64,000 nucleotides of DNA, from assembly GCF_016808095.1 (NCBI RefSeq), contig NC_068980.1:11440888-11504887 (forward strand), read 5' to 3'. Positions 1-12,350 of this stretch are shown here, one piece after another (within the stretch, counting starts at the first letter, position 1; every line of letters starts with the position of its first letter). This DNA comes from Vigna angularis (Eukaryota; Streptophyta; Magnoliopsida; Fabales; Fabaceae). A model generated the notes under the pieces. The model had not been told where the DNA came from, ran no database searches, and saw only the letters and a list, made by a program, of their open reading frames with translations. Position numbers and translations under genes: made by a program.

Positions 1-779
1 GGTGTGACGTAGGATCTCGGTTTGGGAACGTAGTATTTCATTTCTATTTTCCATTGCATCGACTTGACACACGACTGCATTTGAAATCGTAGCAAAATGA
101 ACATTTGTAGATCCAATGACATTTGTGAAACCATCCAGGCTGGTTGTCAGTTTATAAATTGAGCATCAATTACATCAACCATAGGTTTCTTCCTTTTAGA
201 ACCCCGTGAGGACGAAGTTCATCCAGATGGGACAAAAGGCATAGATTGAGTTTGCCCTAGACTATACTCATCCACAGATGGAGGAGGTGATGGTGGAATT
301 GGGTTAGTAAACCTTGGATATATGCGGTCTTCTGGAATTTTGACCTCGATTGAAACAACATACATTACACATAATGTTGATCATATTATGTATTTTAAGA
401 ATCCACCAAATCTTAGTATTTAACATTTACCTGAATGAGGTTTTCCCAGACTTCGTCCTCAGCTTCAAATCTCATAGTAACGACATTCCAGCCAAATCCA
501 CTCAAACCAGCAAAGAGGTCATGTACCTCACGCCATTTGTCTTTCAACACTTTGTCAATTTTTGACATTGTTTTTCGTAATTGCCACATACTCATAGCTA
601 TGAAGATTATCAACAATGTTACTATAAGCTTGGGATGTCCAGTTTCCGTCAACCCTATTACCGAGCCGTGATTCCTCAATCATGGTGTGTAGAACACGTG
701 CGTCCATGTCCTCTGTCCACTTTATGAACTCTCTAGTAGGACCAGAGGACTCAATGGCGATTGTTTTCCCTCTATTCAT
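1..779 (-). pseudogene. PIF/Harbinger ORF1, Myb/SANT-like protein (broken, runs off left edge)
   Basis: DNA-binding partner protein of a PIF/Harbinger transposon, read right to left from an ATG at 777-779. The first part has the SANT-like block (FIKWTEDMDARVL, then LGNRVDGNWTSQAY). After a frame change and a stop near 555-575 the family's second block follows in another frame (DKWREVHDLFAGLSGFGW, FEAEDEVWENLI). The exon ends with CAG at 431-433 before a GT donor at 429-430. A further exon from about 345 downward reads PEDRIYPRFTNPIPPSPP, has an in-frame stop near 220, and continues to the window edge. In this family the protein works with the HARBI1-like transposase encoded just upstream on the same strand (892-1965). 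The frameshift and stops make it a pseudogene. Family assignment is from remembered plant homologues. Confidence 0.8.
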
Positions 780-891
780 TTTAAACTTAATTGATAAAAA
801 AAATGGTAAGAAGTTAAGATTAAACAACAATTAAAGGAAGTTGTTGTCATTTTTAAATAAAATAGTCATACAACACAATAAAATACAATAA

Positions 892-1965
892 CTACGAGTT
901 TTGATAATCTCGCCACATTTGATCTGCTATGGAATCCCTAATACTACTACCAATCCTATGATCCTCTTCTCTAACTTGAGATGATGAAACATTATGCTCT
1001 TCCCTTTCATTCACCTCATTATCAACTTCATCAAGTAATGAGTCATCGTTATCCACGACACGAAGGAAGATGTGTAAGATATAACAAGCTAATATAATGT
1101 TTGTCATTATCTCCAATCCATAGTGTGGTTCAGTGCCACTTGCAATGCTAGGGAATCATTTTTTCAGCACACCAAAAGTTCTTTTAATAACATTTCTCAA
1201 CGATGAATTTTGATGATTAAACAACTCGCGTGGATTCTGTGGTCCTCTACGTGTATATTCTTTAAGGTGATACCTGACGCCTCTATATGAAGTCAAAATT
1301 GTGCTTTTCAACATAAATTCAGCATCACCGAGGTAGTATTTTCCTACAATGTTGTACACATAAAGGTATTTAGTGACATTAATTAATAAAATCTTGAACT
1401 TCGCAATATACACACTCACCTTGGGGGATAACCAACAGATCATCTCAATCTAGAGCATTTTTTAAAATTCTTGAATCAAATGCAGTGCCTTCCCACCGAG
1501 CTAGAATGTATGTGAATTTCATATCAAAATCACACGCCGCAAACACATTTTGAGTTGGCTAATCTTTTCTTCCTCGAAATCTTGGAGCATATAATCTTGG
1601 CACCTTTACACGAACATGAGTATCGTCTATGGCCCTAAACAATCCTAAACATAAAATTAACAAGTCATCATAAAACTCAAAATTATTTTTCATCCTTTGA
1701 TAAAATAATATCTTCAAATATGTTCAAATTAGTACTTTAAAGTATGGGTAAAATCGATTGTTGTTGAAGACATATGGATGAACCTCATTTCCTGAGGGTT
1801 GAATTAAAAATTATGATTCCAAAGTTAAAATAGCATCCAACACATTGTGAAAGTGTTTGCTAACCGTCGACCCAGATCGATGAAAGAAAAATGCGACACT
1901 TTGATTCTTAACATTATGGCCACTATATTGAAGTCTACACCAAATATGATAAATCTATTTTTTCT
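892..1965 (-). pseudogene. HARBI1-like DDE transposase of a PIF/Harbinger element (inactivated)
   Basis: Transposase (DDE_Tnp_4 family) read from about 1965 down to 892. Order of motifs: an N-terminal block with HRSGSTVSKHFHNVLDAIL and, after a stop, VHPYVFNNNRFYPYFK (about 1740-1915); RAIDDTHVRV with the first catalytic Asp (about 1610-1635); RFRGRKD, a stop, then VFAACDFDMKFTYILA (about 1510-1570); YYLGDAEFMLK with the second Asp (about 1310-1345); RNVIKRTFGVLKK (1156-1200); and the tail IRDSIADQMWRDYQ near 900. The normally catalytic Glu before RTFGVLK is Lys here (codon 1183-1185). There are at least three in-frame stops, including one at 1156-1158, and exon joins are uncertain. Together with the Myb/SANT partner at 1-779 this is one dead Harbinger copy. 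I could not find its terminal repeats. Confidence 0.85.
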
Positions 1966-3066
1966 TGCATCTATATTTACTTAAACAAATATACATACTA
2001 TAATTAAAATCATGCATTTATATTCATTAAACATAATTCATATATACATTATTACATTCATATATTCATTAAAATTAAAGAAAAATAAATAATGTAACAC
2101 AATAACCTGATTCATTGATTTATTATCAACTAAATACATATATTTTTGACAAAAAAAAAGTTAATTAATATATTCATACATTCATATATTATATATTAAT
2201 ATATATTAGATCAACATAATACATTGCATTCATATATTCAACCTCATATATTCAACCTCATAAATCTACAAATAACCTCCACTCATTAACGGATTCATAT
2301 ATTTATTATAAACAATGAATATTTAACACTTACCTCTTGAAGACGTTGAAGACGTATAAAGAGTTAAAGTTGGATTGAGCAATAAATTTCCAGTCAATGT
2401 AATTCCACTCACAGATTCTCCAATCAGATAAGCAATTTCTCCTTATGTAGATGCTAAGTTCAAATGTCAATTTACAAAGAAAACTATCACTCTAAAACAA
2501 ACCAAACATGTAAACATAATTATATGAAATTATTATATAACAAAATGCTTCAACAATGCACACAAAGCTTCAAAAGAAGTTTCAATGTTACATTCAAATG
2601 TACCACTTGGCTGCCCTAATGCACCACAATCCCCCACCTTCACAAGCAACCACCCAGCCACCTCTTCTTAACAATGGAACTGTATCAAAACTAGTTAACA
2701 TCTCATACTTACATTGTTGAACTCATCACAAACTCCTTTCATTATCAACAAACAAAACAAAAATACAAATACTTCCATACAATACCAACTACACATAATG
2801 ATGTTGATGAACCTCCACCACCTTCCGTAGCTCACACAACGCTCCATGAGGTTGGCAATCTCCACCACCTTCACGAACGTACCTCGACCACGATCACAAT
2901 ACCTCAATCCACTGAACACCTGCATCACAAACAAACTATTAGAGGTGCTCATCTTTCACCCACCTCCATCGACTCCTCTGCATGCACTGGTGATGTTTCA
3001 CTCCTCTCTGCATTCTGTTGCTTCGTCTCGTTCTCAATCTTCGTCGACTGCATATACACGCATGGG
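1966..3066. other. AT-rich stretch between the Harbinger and the first CACTA
   Basis: No gene is supported here. The first half is very AT-rich with many ATATTCAT-like words. From about 2600 the sequence is less AT-biased (CCACC-rich), but neither strand gives a recognisable protein. This is where the left end of the first CACTA and the N-terminal transposase-associated domain of its TNP2 would be expected. I see neither a CACTATA terminus nor the TTACCGACGG subterminal repeats, so that end is missing, rearranged or outside the window. Confidence 0.5.
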
Positions 3067-6000
3067 ATGAAGTTGCATCCTCCACCTTTGAAAGATGAAG
3101 TGATCAAATTTCACCTATACCAAAAAGGGTTCATGCCAAATGACACGGTTTGGACATTTCATAGTGAGGAAATTCCTTCTACCTTGACTACTCGTGGTAA
3201 AAGGTCAGCTTCAAGTTCAAAAACTTTTGAACATACATTTGATATAAATAAATTTATGCATATGCAAGAGATGGTCAACCATGTTCTTAGTCAACATGCT
3301 GAACAAGAAGCATACGAAAGTTCTGATGAAGAGTCTCCAAATGAAATAACTTAGAGGTTTTACAATTTATTGGCAGAGGCAAATCAACCTGTATTTGAAG
3401 GGTTAACTGAGTCAAAATTTTCAGTGTGTGTTAGACTCATGACCTGTAAATCTAATTGGAAGGTTCTGAATCAAGCATTGGACATCATTTCAAAAATCTT
3501 TCTAGATTTGACATCACCAAACAATTCTTTGCCGAAAAATTATTATGAAGCCAAAAGATGTATTTCAAAGGTGGGATTGGAAGCGAATTAAATTGATTAT
3601 TGTGTTAATGGATGTATGTTATTCTATGTCAACGACAGTGGAAAAAATTATGCATCGTTGCTTGAATGCAAGTTATATGGGCAACCTCGATATGTAGGTT
3701 GAAGGTAAAAAAAACAATTCCTGTAAAGTTCATGTTCTACATGCCCATAATTCTAAGATTATAAAGAATGTTATCTTCAATGCAAACAGCAGAACACATG
3801 ACATGGCATGATGGTAACAAAACTCAAGGAATTTTATGTCATCCTTTTGGTGGTGAAGCTTGGAAGCACTTCAAACGTAAACATCCGTCTTTGTTAGTGA
3901 TGCCAGAAACATGTGACTTAGCTATGTTCGGATGAGTTTACTCCATACATTCAGGCGTTCTCATCACCATATTAATGTTGTCCTGTGACTGTTGCCCCAT
4001 ACAATCTTCCATCTAAGATGTGTATGACAAAGCATGTTTTTAACGTGTATAATACCAGGTCCATCTAATCCCAAGGCATCCATTGATGTTTATTTGAAGC
4101 CTTTGATTCATGATTTAAAGAAGCTATGGAGTGACATTTGGATGTATGATGTTTCAAGAAAGCAAAATTTCTTTATGAGGGTAGCTTTGATGTGGACTAT
4201 TAACGACTTCCTCGCATATGGTATGTTATCCGATTGGAGCACACATGGTCGATTAGTTGGTCCGCATTGCATGAAATACACAAAGTCATTCTTATTGAGT
4301 TATAGTCGAAAAAGTAGTTGGTTTGACTGTCATTGAAGGTTCTTGCCCATTGATCACCCATTTAGGAGAAACAAAAAGGCATTTTACAAAGGGCAAGTTG
4401 AGATGAATATGCCTTTGCTTGGGCTCACTCCATCACAAGTTTTGAGAAGACTCAAACATTTTCCAAAAGTGACTGAAAAATATGTTCATGAATGTTAGTG
4501 GGAAGACAAAAGATAATGAAACGCAAGAAAAAGATTATCTTTATATTATGGTCGAAGAGACTTGGCATTGAAGGCACAAGATAACGTCAAGTTGTTGAAG
4601 CCAAAAGAAAATTACACATTGTCAAAAGACAAGGCTAGAATGGTTTGTCGATGGATCAAGAAGGTTAAAACGCCAGATGGATATTCTTCTAACTTGTCTA
4701 GATGTGCTAATATTTAATATGGTGTTATTCAAAGTTCGAAGAGTCATTATTGTCATGTATTCATGAAGACTTTAATCCATGTTGTGTTTAGTTGTTTGCT
4801 AATGCATATGTTAAATCGTACATTCTTCAAAGATTTGTGCTCCATGACCTTGAAGGAAAATTTGCTAAGAAATATGGAAGAAAATATTCCAATTATTCTT
4901 TGCAAATTGGAAAGAATATTTCTTTTTGCATTTTTTGATTCAATGAAACATCTTCCAGTTCATCTTTCATATGAAGCATGGCTTGGGGGACAAGTACAAT
5001 ATAGGTGGATGTATCCCTTTGAAAGGTTTATGGGACAATAAAAATGTTCTGTGAAAAATAAAGACAAATTAGAAGGATCAATTTGTGCAACCTACTTGCA
5101 CCAAGAGACAACATACTTTTGTTTACATTATTTCAAGAACTTCATGTTGTTGTCCAATAATGTTAGGAATGAAATGCAATGGCAAATTGAAAGATGGCAT
5201 TCAACTTTATCATTTTCCTTCAAGTTGGTCGTCATGCAGGCAAGGAGTTCATTCCTTGGTTAACTGATGTTGAATTCAACTCTGCTCACGTCCATGTGTT
5301 AATCATTTGCATTGAAGTTAAATCATACCTTGAGTATGTTATCATCTTATAACTTTCCAATCCTGAAAGCGATATACTCACTAATTGTGTTCTTATGTAA
5401 CAACTCCTTTCTTGTGGCTAAGCAAGTCGTAGAAGGAAGTGTTTTTGCTCGCATACACTCAAAGTTTCGTAACTGGTTTAGATATCAAGTATTTATGTCT
5501 TTGCTATAATATGACCAAGGTTTCTAAATACTCTTGTTTTAAATTTTTTTTTGGCATCTTTGTAGGTTTTTAACCAGTCATTAAGGGCCACCATTCAGGA
5601 GTTAAGAGATATGACAAATTAGCCAATGAGATGTGTGAAAGAATGGCACACTTACTTCATCAATGGGTACAAATTTCATACTCATGAATGGTCCAAAGGA
5701 AAGAAAACAATTAATTGTGGTGTTTACGTCCAAGGCCTTACAGAGGGTGCTTATGATTATTTCTACGACATCATTCATAAAATATATGAACTAGAGTAGA
5801 ACACTAGTACTTCTCCAAAGAGAATAATACTTTTTTATTGTGAATGGTTTGATCCTTCTAGAATTGGTACAAGAGTTTATCTCAGGTTTAATATTGTTGA
5901 ACTACAAATGATTAAGATATCAACCCTTCGATCCATTCATTCTACCAACTAATGTTAGACACGTTTATTATGTCTCATATCCAACATTTCGTAGTATTGA

Positions 6001-6255
6001 CAAATGTGGTTGGTTTGTTGCAATATAAACGAAGCCTACCAAATTGAAAAATACCTGCATATACCTGTATTGCACGACCTTGATGGTGATGTTGAAGAAT
6101 TAGAAGGACAAATACAAGGATAAGAACAAAAACAACAAGAAGACGAAGAAGAAGAAGAAGAAGAAGAAGAAGATAATGATGATGATGATGATTATGATGA
6201 CGACGAAGAACAACAAGAAGAAGAAGAAGACAATGATGATGATGACGATAATTGA
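3067..6255 (+). pseudogene. TNP2-like CACTA transposase (several frameshifts and stops)
   Basis: Transposase of the first CACTA. Recognisable blocks in order: VIKFHLYQKGFMPND near 3100 (end of the transposase-associated domain; the usual first 45 or so residues are missing); TAEHMTWHDGN and HPFGGEAWKHFKRKHPS near 3790-3890; the core segment ASIDVYLKPLIHDLKKLW to WTINDFLAYGMLSDW (4034-4336, one clean frame); a DUF4218-type block with LPVHLSYEAWLGG and YRWMYPFERFM (4763-5040); KLEGSICATYLHQETTYF (5060-5130); and a DUF4216-type block with KKTINCGVYVQGLTEGAY and ILFYCEWFDPSRIGTRVY (5690-5890). It ends in a long Glu/Asp tail. Stops at 3352-3354, near 3590, 4330, 4500 and 5040, plus frame changes near 3930 and 4020, inactivate it. 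Domain names are from memory of the family. Confidence 0.88.
6139..6254 (+). repeat. GAA/GAT codon-repeat tract (acidic tail of TNP2)
   Basis: Imperfect runs of GAAGAA and GATGAT encode the poly-Glu/Asp C-terminus of the transposase above. Acidic tails are common in these proteins. The tract is also a candidate length-variable simple repeat. Confidence 0.8.
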
Positions 6256-8895
6256 ACTAGGACATCTATTGTACATAATTAAAATTTAAGTTCAAAAATA
6301 TATGATGTATTGTATACCATGTTCAAATTTGTATGCAATTACTTTACATTCACTTTATTTTATGACTAAATAGAATATCCATATTATGAATGAACTAACC
6401 CTGCTTTAATCCTTTACTTTGTTTTACTTTATTTTAAACCATTTAAATTCAGTAATGATAGAAGAAGTTTCATCACGTTGTGATAAAGGGAAGGAGATAG
6501 CAAAGCCTAGTAAGAGGCAACGACAGACACGCTATATAATAAGGGTGTCTGCTACACTACCTACCATTGTTGTCCCCAGTCCATTGGACGTTGGGCCATC
6601 AAATGCAACAGACCCTCATGTGTTATCCACACCAAATATTCCTCCTCCCCCGCATCAGACCCTCATCCTCCCCTTGTGATTGTTACCCCAACTCCTCCCC
6701 CAACAACAGACCCTACTTCTATATTGTCCTCATCTTCTGTACTACCTTCAGATATTGCAACATCATTTGGTGATCCTGATTCAACTGGTGTTGACCCCCC
6801 TCTCCATGATCGACCAGTGATTGACCCCCCTCTGTTATTTCTTTATATGCAAGTTTCTTCCATCTAGGGTTGCTTCTCAAACCATCACAACATCAATTAA
6901 GCAACAATTTATGAACCTATGGCCTACATGGGGAGCAATACTTGTAGAGGACAGCAAGCCATTCTGAAAGTGTTTTAAGGTGAAAGTCCATAAAACTGAT
7001 TGTGTTTTTTTATTGACGTATGTTAGTTCTAAAACAAAACATAGTACTCTAACTACTCAATGTTTTTATGATTTATTGTTATAGATGAAGGTGCAATAGA
7101 AACCTAAACATGAAAGTCAAATTAAAAGAAATTTTCACACAAAAGCATCTCATAGGCAAACAAAGATGTTTAGAGATGCACGCAATGCAGAAGAGCGCCT
7201 TTACTGGCTTAGTGAACACATATGGAACTCCTTACTGGCTTATTGGAATTCAGTGGAGTTTCACAATAAGTGTGCTACTATCTAAAGGAATAAAAGCTTC
7301 AGAAAAGTTTGGGACCATGCATACAGGTGGATCCATCATTATTCATGAACATGTCATTCGCATGGTAAACATTCATTACTTTTGTTTTTGTTTCATATAA
7401 CTTATGTATTTTATATTTTATGTACATATATAACTTCATATTTTGTTATAGACAAAAAAGTTGGGACGGGTTATACATGTTGATGAGGTTTTTACAAAAA
7501 CTCATCTTTGGAAGGGGACTAGTCAGTTCGTTGATGAAAGGGCTCGGAGGACTCATGTAAGCAAACAATCTTAATATTCATTGCTTTAAACTTTAAACTT
7601 ATGTTACTATGTCATTTACTAACATTGTGCATAATGTTTCAATAGGAAGATTTTTCAACTAGACTTTCACAAGTTAGATCCGATCATGGGTCGTGTTCTA
7701 CTGCAAATACGAGAATAATCATGACGATGACATCCTTAGGACACAGTGTTGGGTCGATGTCGTTGGTGGAAAAACAAAGGACGAGTCTACGACGCAGGAC
7801 AACTTGCTGCAAATTACATGACGGAAAAAGGTACTCTCAAGCACCAACATCTTCTTCCACCACTCTTGGCAAGGTTATTGTCCACGTCACGCAGCAACTA
7901 GAACAATGTGACCAGGAATACAATGAATTGAAGGACAAGTTTACCAATTTTAAACAATTGGTCATGAGATTGCTATCAAACGCTGCACAACTTTAGTCCA
8001 CCGTCCCTCGAACCCAACTACGACCCTCTCCATCACCCGTCGTCCCAGACCACCCCACATTAGTCCAGCCCACACACTACTAAAAAGAAGGACATTACCG
8101 ACGGCTGTAGTTCGTCGGAAATAGCCAAAAGGCCGTCAGTAATGTCTATTACCGACGGATTAGCAACAGCCAGTTAACCGTCGGTAAATCGTTTGTCGCT
8201 AACGATTACCGACGGCCTTTGCCCTTCAGTAATTACCGACGGCTCAAAGCCTTCAGTAATTACTGACGACCAAAAACCTTCGATAAAAATCAGGCAGGAT
8301 TAAAGGATAAAGAATCAATGAACTACATTTAAAATCATTAGCAAATTGTAATGCAGCTAGTAATGCGATGAACTCTATAATTTCCTTTCAAGTTAAATCA
8401 TTTTTCGGAACATATCTCTTGAAGAAGGTAATAATGAATGTAATCTTTTGTCATTCAACAAAGAATAAAGTATGATTCTTATATTCCAATACATATATCT
8501 CCAGAAGAAAAAAGGCTACAAATTATAAAATCTAACTGTAAATAGAAAGCTCTTATGAATCGTCATTTACATTCTTGGCAATCTTCAAAAGATATTCGAC
8601 GAAGAATGAATAAGAAAACCGAAAGACCTCTATCTGGTGAAATTGAGTGAGAATACCAAACAGGGATTGTCCAACTTGGCAAACTCGTAGCTGGTTATGT
8701 ATGGGCTGCTTTAAATGAAACAATAGACAATGTTTGTGGAACTGTAAAACTAGTAGCAATCACATTCCCCTGCTCCATAAAAGTGGTATATAACATAGTA
8801 AGTAGATAGAACTAAAAGTTCTTTTTTTTAGCGCCATTTTCACTAAATAGATTATATAAAACGAGGGAAGAAAAAGAAAGAAAGGGCATGATTAC

Positions 8896-9061
8896 TTGGA
8901 AACGTAGCTCCTCCAACAGGGTCTATTTGGAAGTTAGGAGGTAGAGAACGCATCTCTGATCTTTTCAAATAAGCCAATACTTCAAGAACAATTGTTGCAG
9001 TAACCATAATACCAAAAAGGAACCCATAGCCTATCTTCCAATCACTTCCTGTTGGTGTATA
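8896..9061 (-). pseudogene. Captured exon of an unidentified membrane protein gene
   Basis: Read on the minus strand there is an acceptor-like ATAG before 9061, then one open frame of 55 codons, then a donor-like GTAATC at 8890-8895. The peptide starts YTPTGSDWKIGYGF. It has one strongly hydrophobic stretch (FGIMVTATIVLEVLAYL), then a basic, proline-containing part (KRSEMRSLPPNFQIDP). This composition looks like a real transmembrane-protein exon rather than chance. A second possible exon follows at about 8760-8560 but meets stops. I do not recognise the source gene. Being inside a CACTA it is best read as captured host sequence. Confidence 0.5.
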
Positions 9062-11992
9062 CTATGAAGGAACCTTGTAATAAAAAGCATTAACAAAGTT
9101 AAGGAAATAAACAACCAGTATATATAAACGAGTCACTCGAATAAATAAAATAAAAAATAAATATTTATTTATTCTTTTATGAAAATCTGCAAGGATTTGA
9201 CTATTAACCTTATATATGAAATAAATTTAAGTATTAGAAATATATAAATAAAATAACTATGACATAACAATACAATAAAAATTACAACTGTCAAAGAACA
9301 GCAAACACAACATGATAAATAATTGATTTTGAATGTAATTATATATGGATTTGATTTAAATATTTGAAGATTTTGTTTTTTATCACACATATATGTTATA
9401 ATGTTATTCCATTTGAAATAAAAATATCTTTCATCAAATATAGCATTCAAAAAATAGAAAGAACATTGCATTGATCATACATAACACGGTTAAATAATTG
9501 AATCCCCAACACTATGTTAATTTGAACGTAAACATGAGTTACCTTAATTAACTTATTTTTCTTAATTCCTTTTGCTATTATAATTTATATAGAAAATTAT
9601 CATAAGAGTGGAGGCACACTAACCATAGCTGGAAGCAACTTCTTCCATATGGAAATAATCGTTCTAAATACATTCCAATTTAGATTACAGAAACTGATGA
9701 AAGAGACCTCATATAAAAAATAATCCATTATTCTCTCTAATTCTTTTGAACAAAAGACAATGGAAAATGCTTATTATGGTATGAATCAGGTTCCAGACTA
9801 AGGTAAAGCAAGAAAGCTTCAATGATATTCAAAATAGGTCTATCTTGATTGAGAGAAGGATTGAACTTTAAGAAAAAGAGTTTGATGAATTCCAAAGAGC
9901 ACTAGAGACCAAGCATTGAAGTATATTAGCCAAGCTTGATTTTAGATTATATCGAATCAAACCAAACGTAAAAAAAAAAAGTAATTTACAATAAGTATTA
10001 CAAAGTAAAAGTGCAAATTAAAATACAAGCATTTGAAACCTTTAATAATTTAATTGATGAAAGTACTTAATGATTAGTGCTATACAAATATATTCTGGTT
10101 TAAGTTCTTTATATTTTCCCTTATGCATGGCATTGCAAGCATTCAGTTTCCCCCAGCTTGGTAATAATCTCACTAAAATTCATCTTTTCACTAAACTTGT
10201 TCAAGCATGCAATTTGAAGATGTTCATGAACAACACATTTAAGAACCAAAGCTTGATTTGTGAAAATAGTTCCAAAACAGAAGTAGTAAACTAACCAAAT
10301 ATTACGAGTGCATGTACAAGTAAAAGCATGGTCATGCTAATAAGTGCACTAAATATTCAAAAGAGCTTTTAGCTAACTGAAATTGTCTAATGAGAACTAA
10401 GGACAGAATTTTGGTTTCTCTAGTTTTTATTCAATTAAAAACAGAGCTTTGAGTGACAACAGAAAAGTAATTTTCTCCCTGCATAGCAGCCTAAAACTAC
10501 ATAGTCCTCTCCCAATCCACGTTTTCAAGGAAAACAAACAATTTGTGATTGCACTAGAACAAGTTCACCGACCAGCTTAAGCAGACAGGTCAATTTGACC
10601 AAACAATACCAACGTGTAAAATTGAATTCCTAATGCACTAGACCTACAATTAACCAAACGAATCTGACACATACTGCATGATATGACAAAACAAATAGCA
10701 ATTGCACTACTTTCATCCAACAAAAGTGCATCAACATCTCAAAACACTACATGAAAGTAAGCACTTAGGTGATTAACTGAGTTAACCTAAGCACACAGGT
10801 CAAATATTCAAGCAAAATTGAGTACAAAACTGGAAGTGCTACTACAAGAATGTTAAAGTTCATTCTAAGGTGAATGAACGAACTAAAGCAAGAAAGATAT
10901 GAGTGGATAATGTAATTTTAATCATTTTAATTTTGCTATTTAAGGTAAAATAACTCATTCACAAAAAGAATCCTTGCATTTGTTTCTGCTCACTATGGAA
11001 AAAAGACTTTTTACAGTATTCTGCAGCAGAATATAGTTGAGGCCTTAGGTTCTTAAGTTCCTGAAATGATCACATATGAAGATTATATCAGTATTTATGC
11101 ATGTTAAAACAATAACCACAACAACTGAAGAGAAACTAATCACGCATTCCACTAGAAGATCCTCGGCTATATTAATCTAAAAAAGAGATAAGTATTCGCT
11201 AGACCTTAACTTAATTAACTACATAAAGTGGTAACATTCAGATCTACAACTAACCACCTTTAGTTCAAGCCATTGACTTGACTTAATATTGTGTTCACCA
11301 ATTCATTTTCCCTTCTAAGACTCCCAAGTAGGCATTGAAAGATATATCCCTTGACCATTTGATCCAACCAACACACTTTCACTAACCATGTCATGTGAGT
11401 GAGTGATGTAGTTACAGTGTTCATTCTAAATTGACCTGAAAATGGGTACAAGAAATGTCTACCCAAAAAACAAGACATACTATGACCTTAAAACTTGTAA
11501 TACTTCCTTTTATGTATTCACACCTTCTCTTTCTCACACTCACTCACAACTTCTAAAGGAATGTATAGGATATAGAAAACTAGAGAACTTCTCATTATTC
11601 TCTAAAAAATAGAACAGAGAAACCTATATATAATTTTAGCTTCCAACCAAACTGTTACCAAAATTAACTACCCAACATAATTGCTCTTTCTGTTTTGTTC
11701 TTAAATAGTTATCACAAAACTCAAACACAAACCTGCCACAGTCATATCTTATTTAGGAACGTAATTTCCTAATCTAAATCGAACAAATTTAACTTAGAAC
11801 TATGTAAATCAAGGTCAAATCAACAAAAACATAAAAAACCCTTTGAGAGAAGTATAAGAATGATCCAGTTACAAGGGAAATGAACCCATACAAGGTACTT
11901 ATCCGTAGATGGAACCTTCTTATTGCAAAAACATGAACGTAAGAACACAAGAATCAATTTTGAAATCCTAACTCTAAAACGCAAAACTTACC
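9062..11992. other. Interior of nested CACTA, no further gene seen
   Basis: AT-rich sequence with no coherent protein on either strand. If the flanking exon-like segments belong to one captured gene, this would be its intron(s). Confidence 0.4.
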
Positions 11993-12350
11993 TCCAAAGC
12001 AAAAGGGTCGACGATGCCAGCCTCTACAGACCACGACAACTACGAACTTAACAAGGCCACTTCACCCAAACGCCGTCGTCAAGCCAACCTCGATGACCCA
12101 CCACCACTACCGCATACGCTAACTAGTATGACCCACTACCCTTTCGAAACACCACGAACCGTACCTACACAAACCACAAAACACCAGCCACCAACGAACA
12201 GAGCTTGGCGTCAACAACACGAGAACGCCTTAGGGTGACCAACAAACAGAGCTTCGCGTCAACTTCTGATCTTTGGCATAGGGCAAGCACAGAGCAGTGT
12301 TGGGGAGAGAGGGAATTCTCTGATTTTAGTAATTTGGGGACGAAACCCAA
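11993..12350 (-). other. Captured first-exon-like segment with splice donor
   Basis: On the minus strand, relatively GC-rich sequence from about 12350 ends in TTTGGAG followed by GTAAGT at 11988-11993, a strong donor. It contains an imperfect tandem copy of a TTGACGC(G/C)AAGCTCTGTT word. No long open frame of convincing composition is present, so it may be a 5' untranslated exon of the gene whose later exon is at 8896-9061. The plus-strand 74-codon frame at 12014-12238 is probably an accident. Confidence 0.35.
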
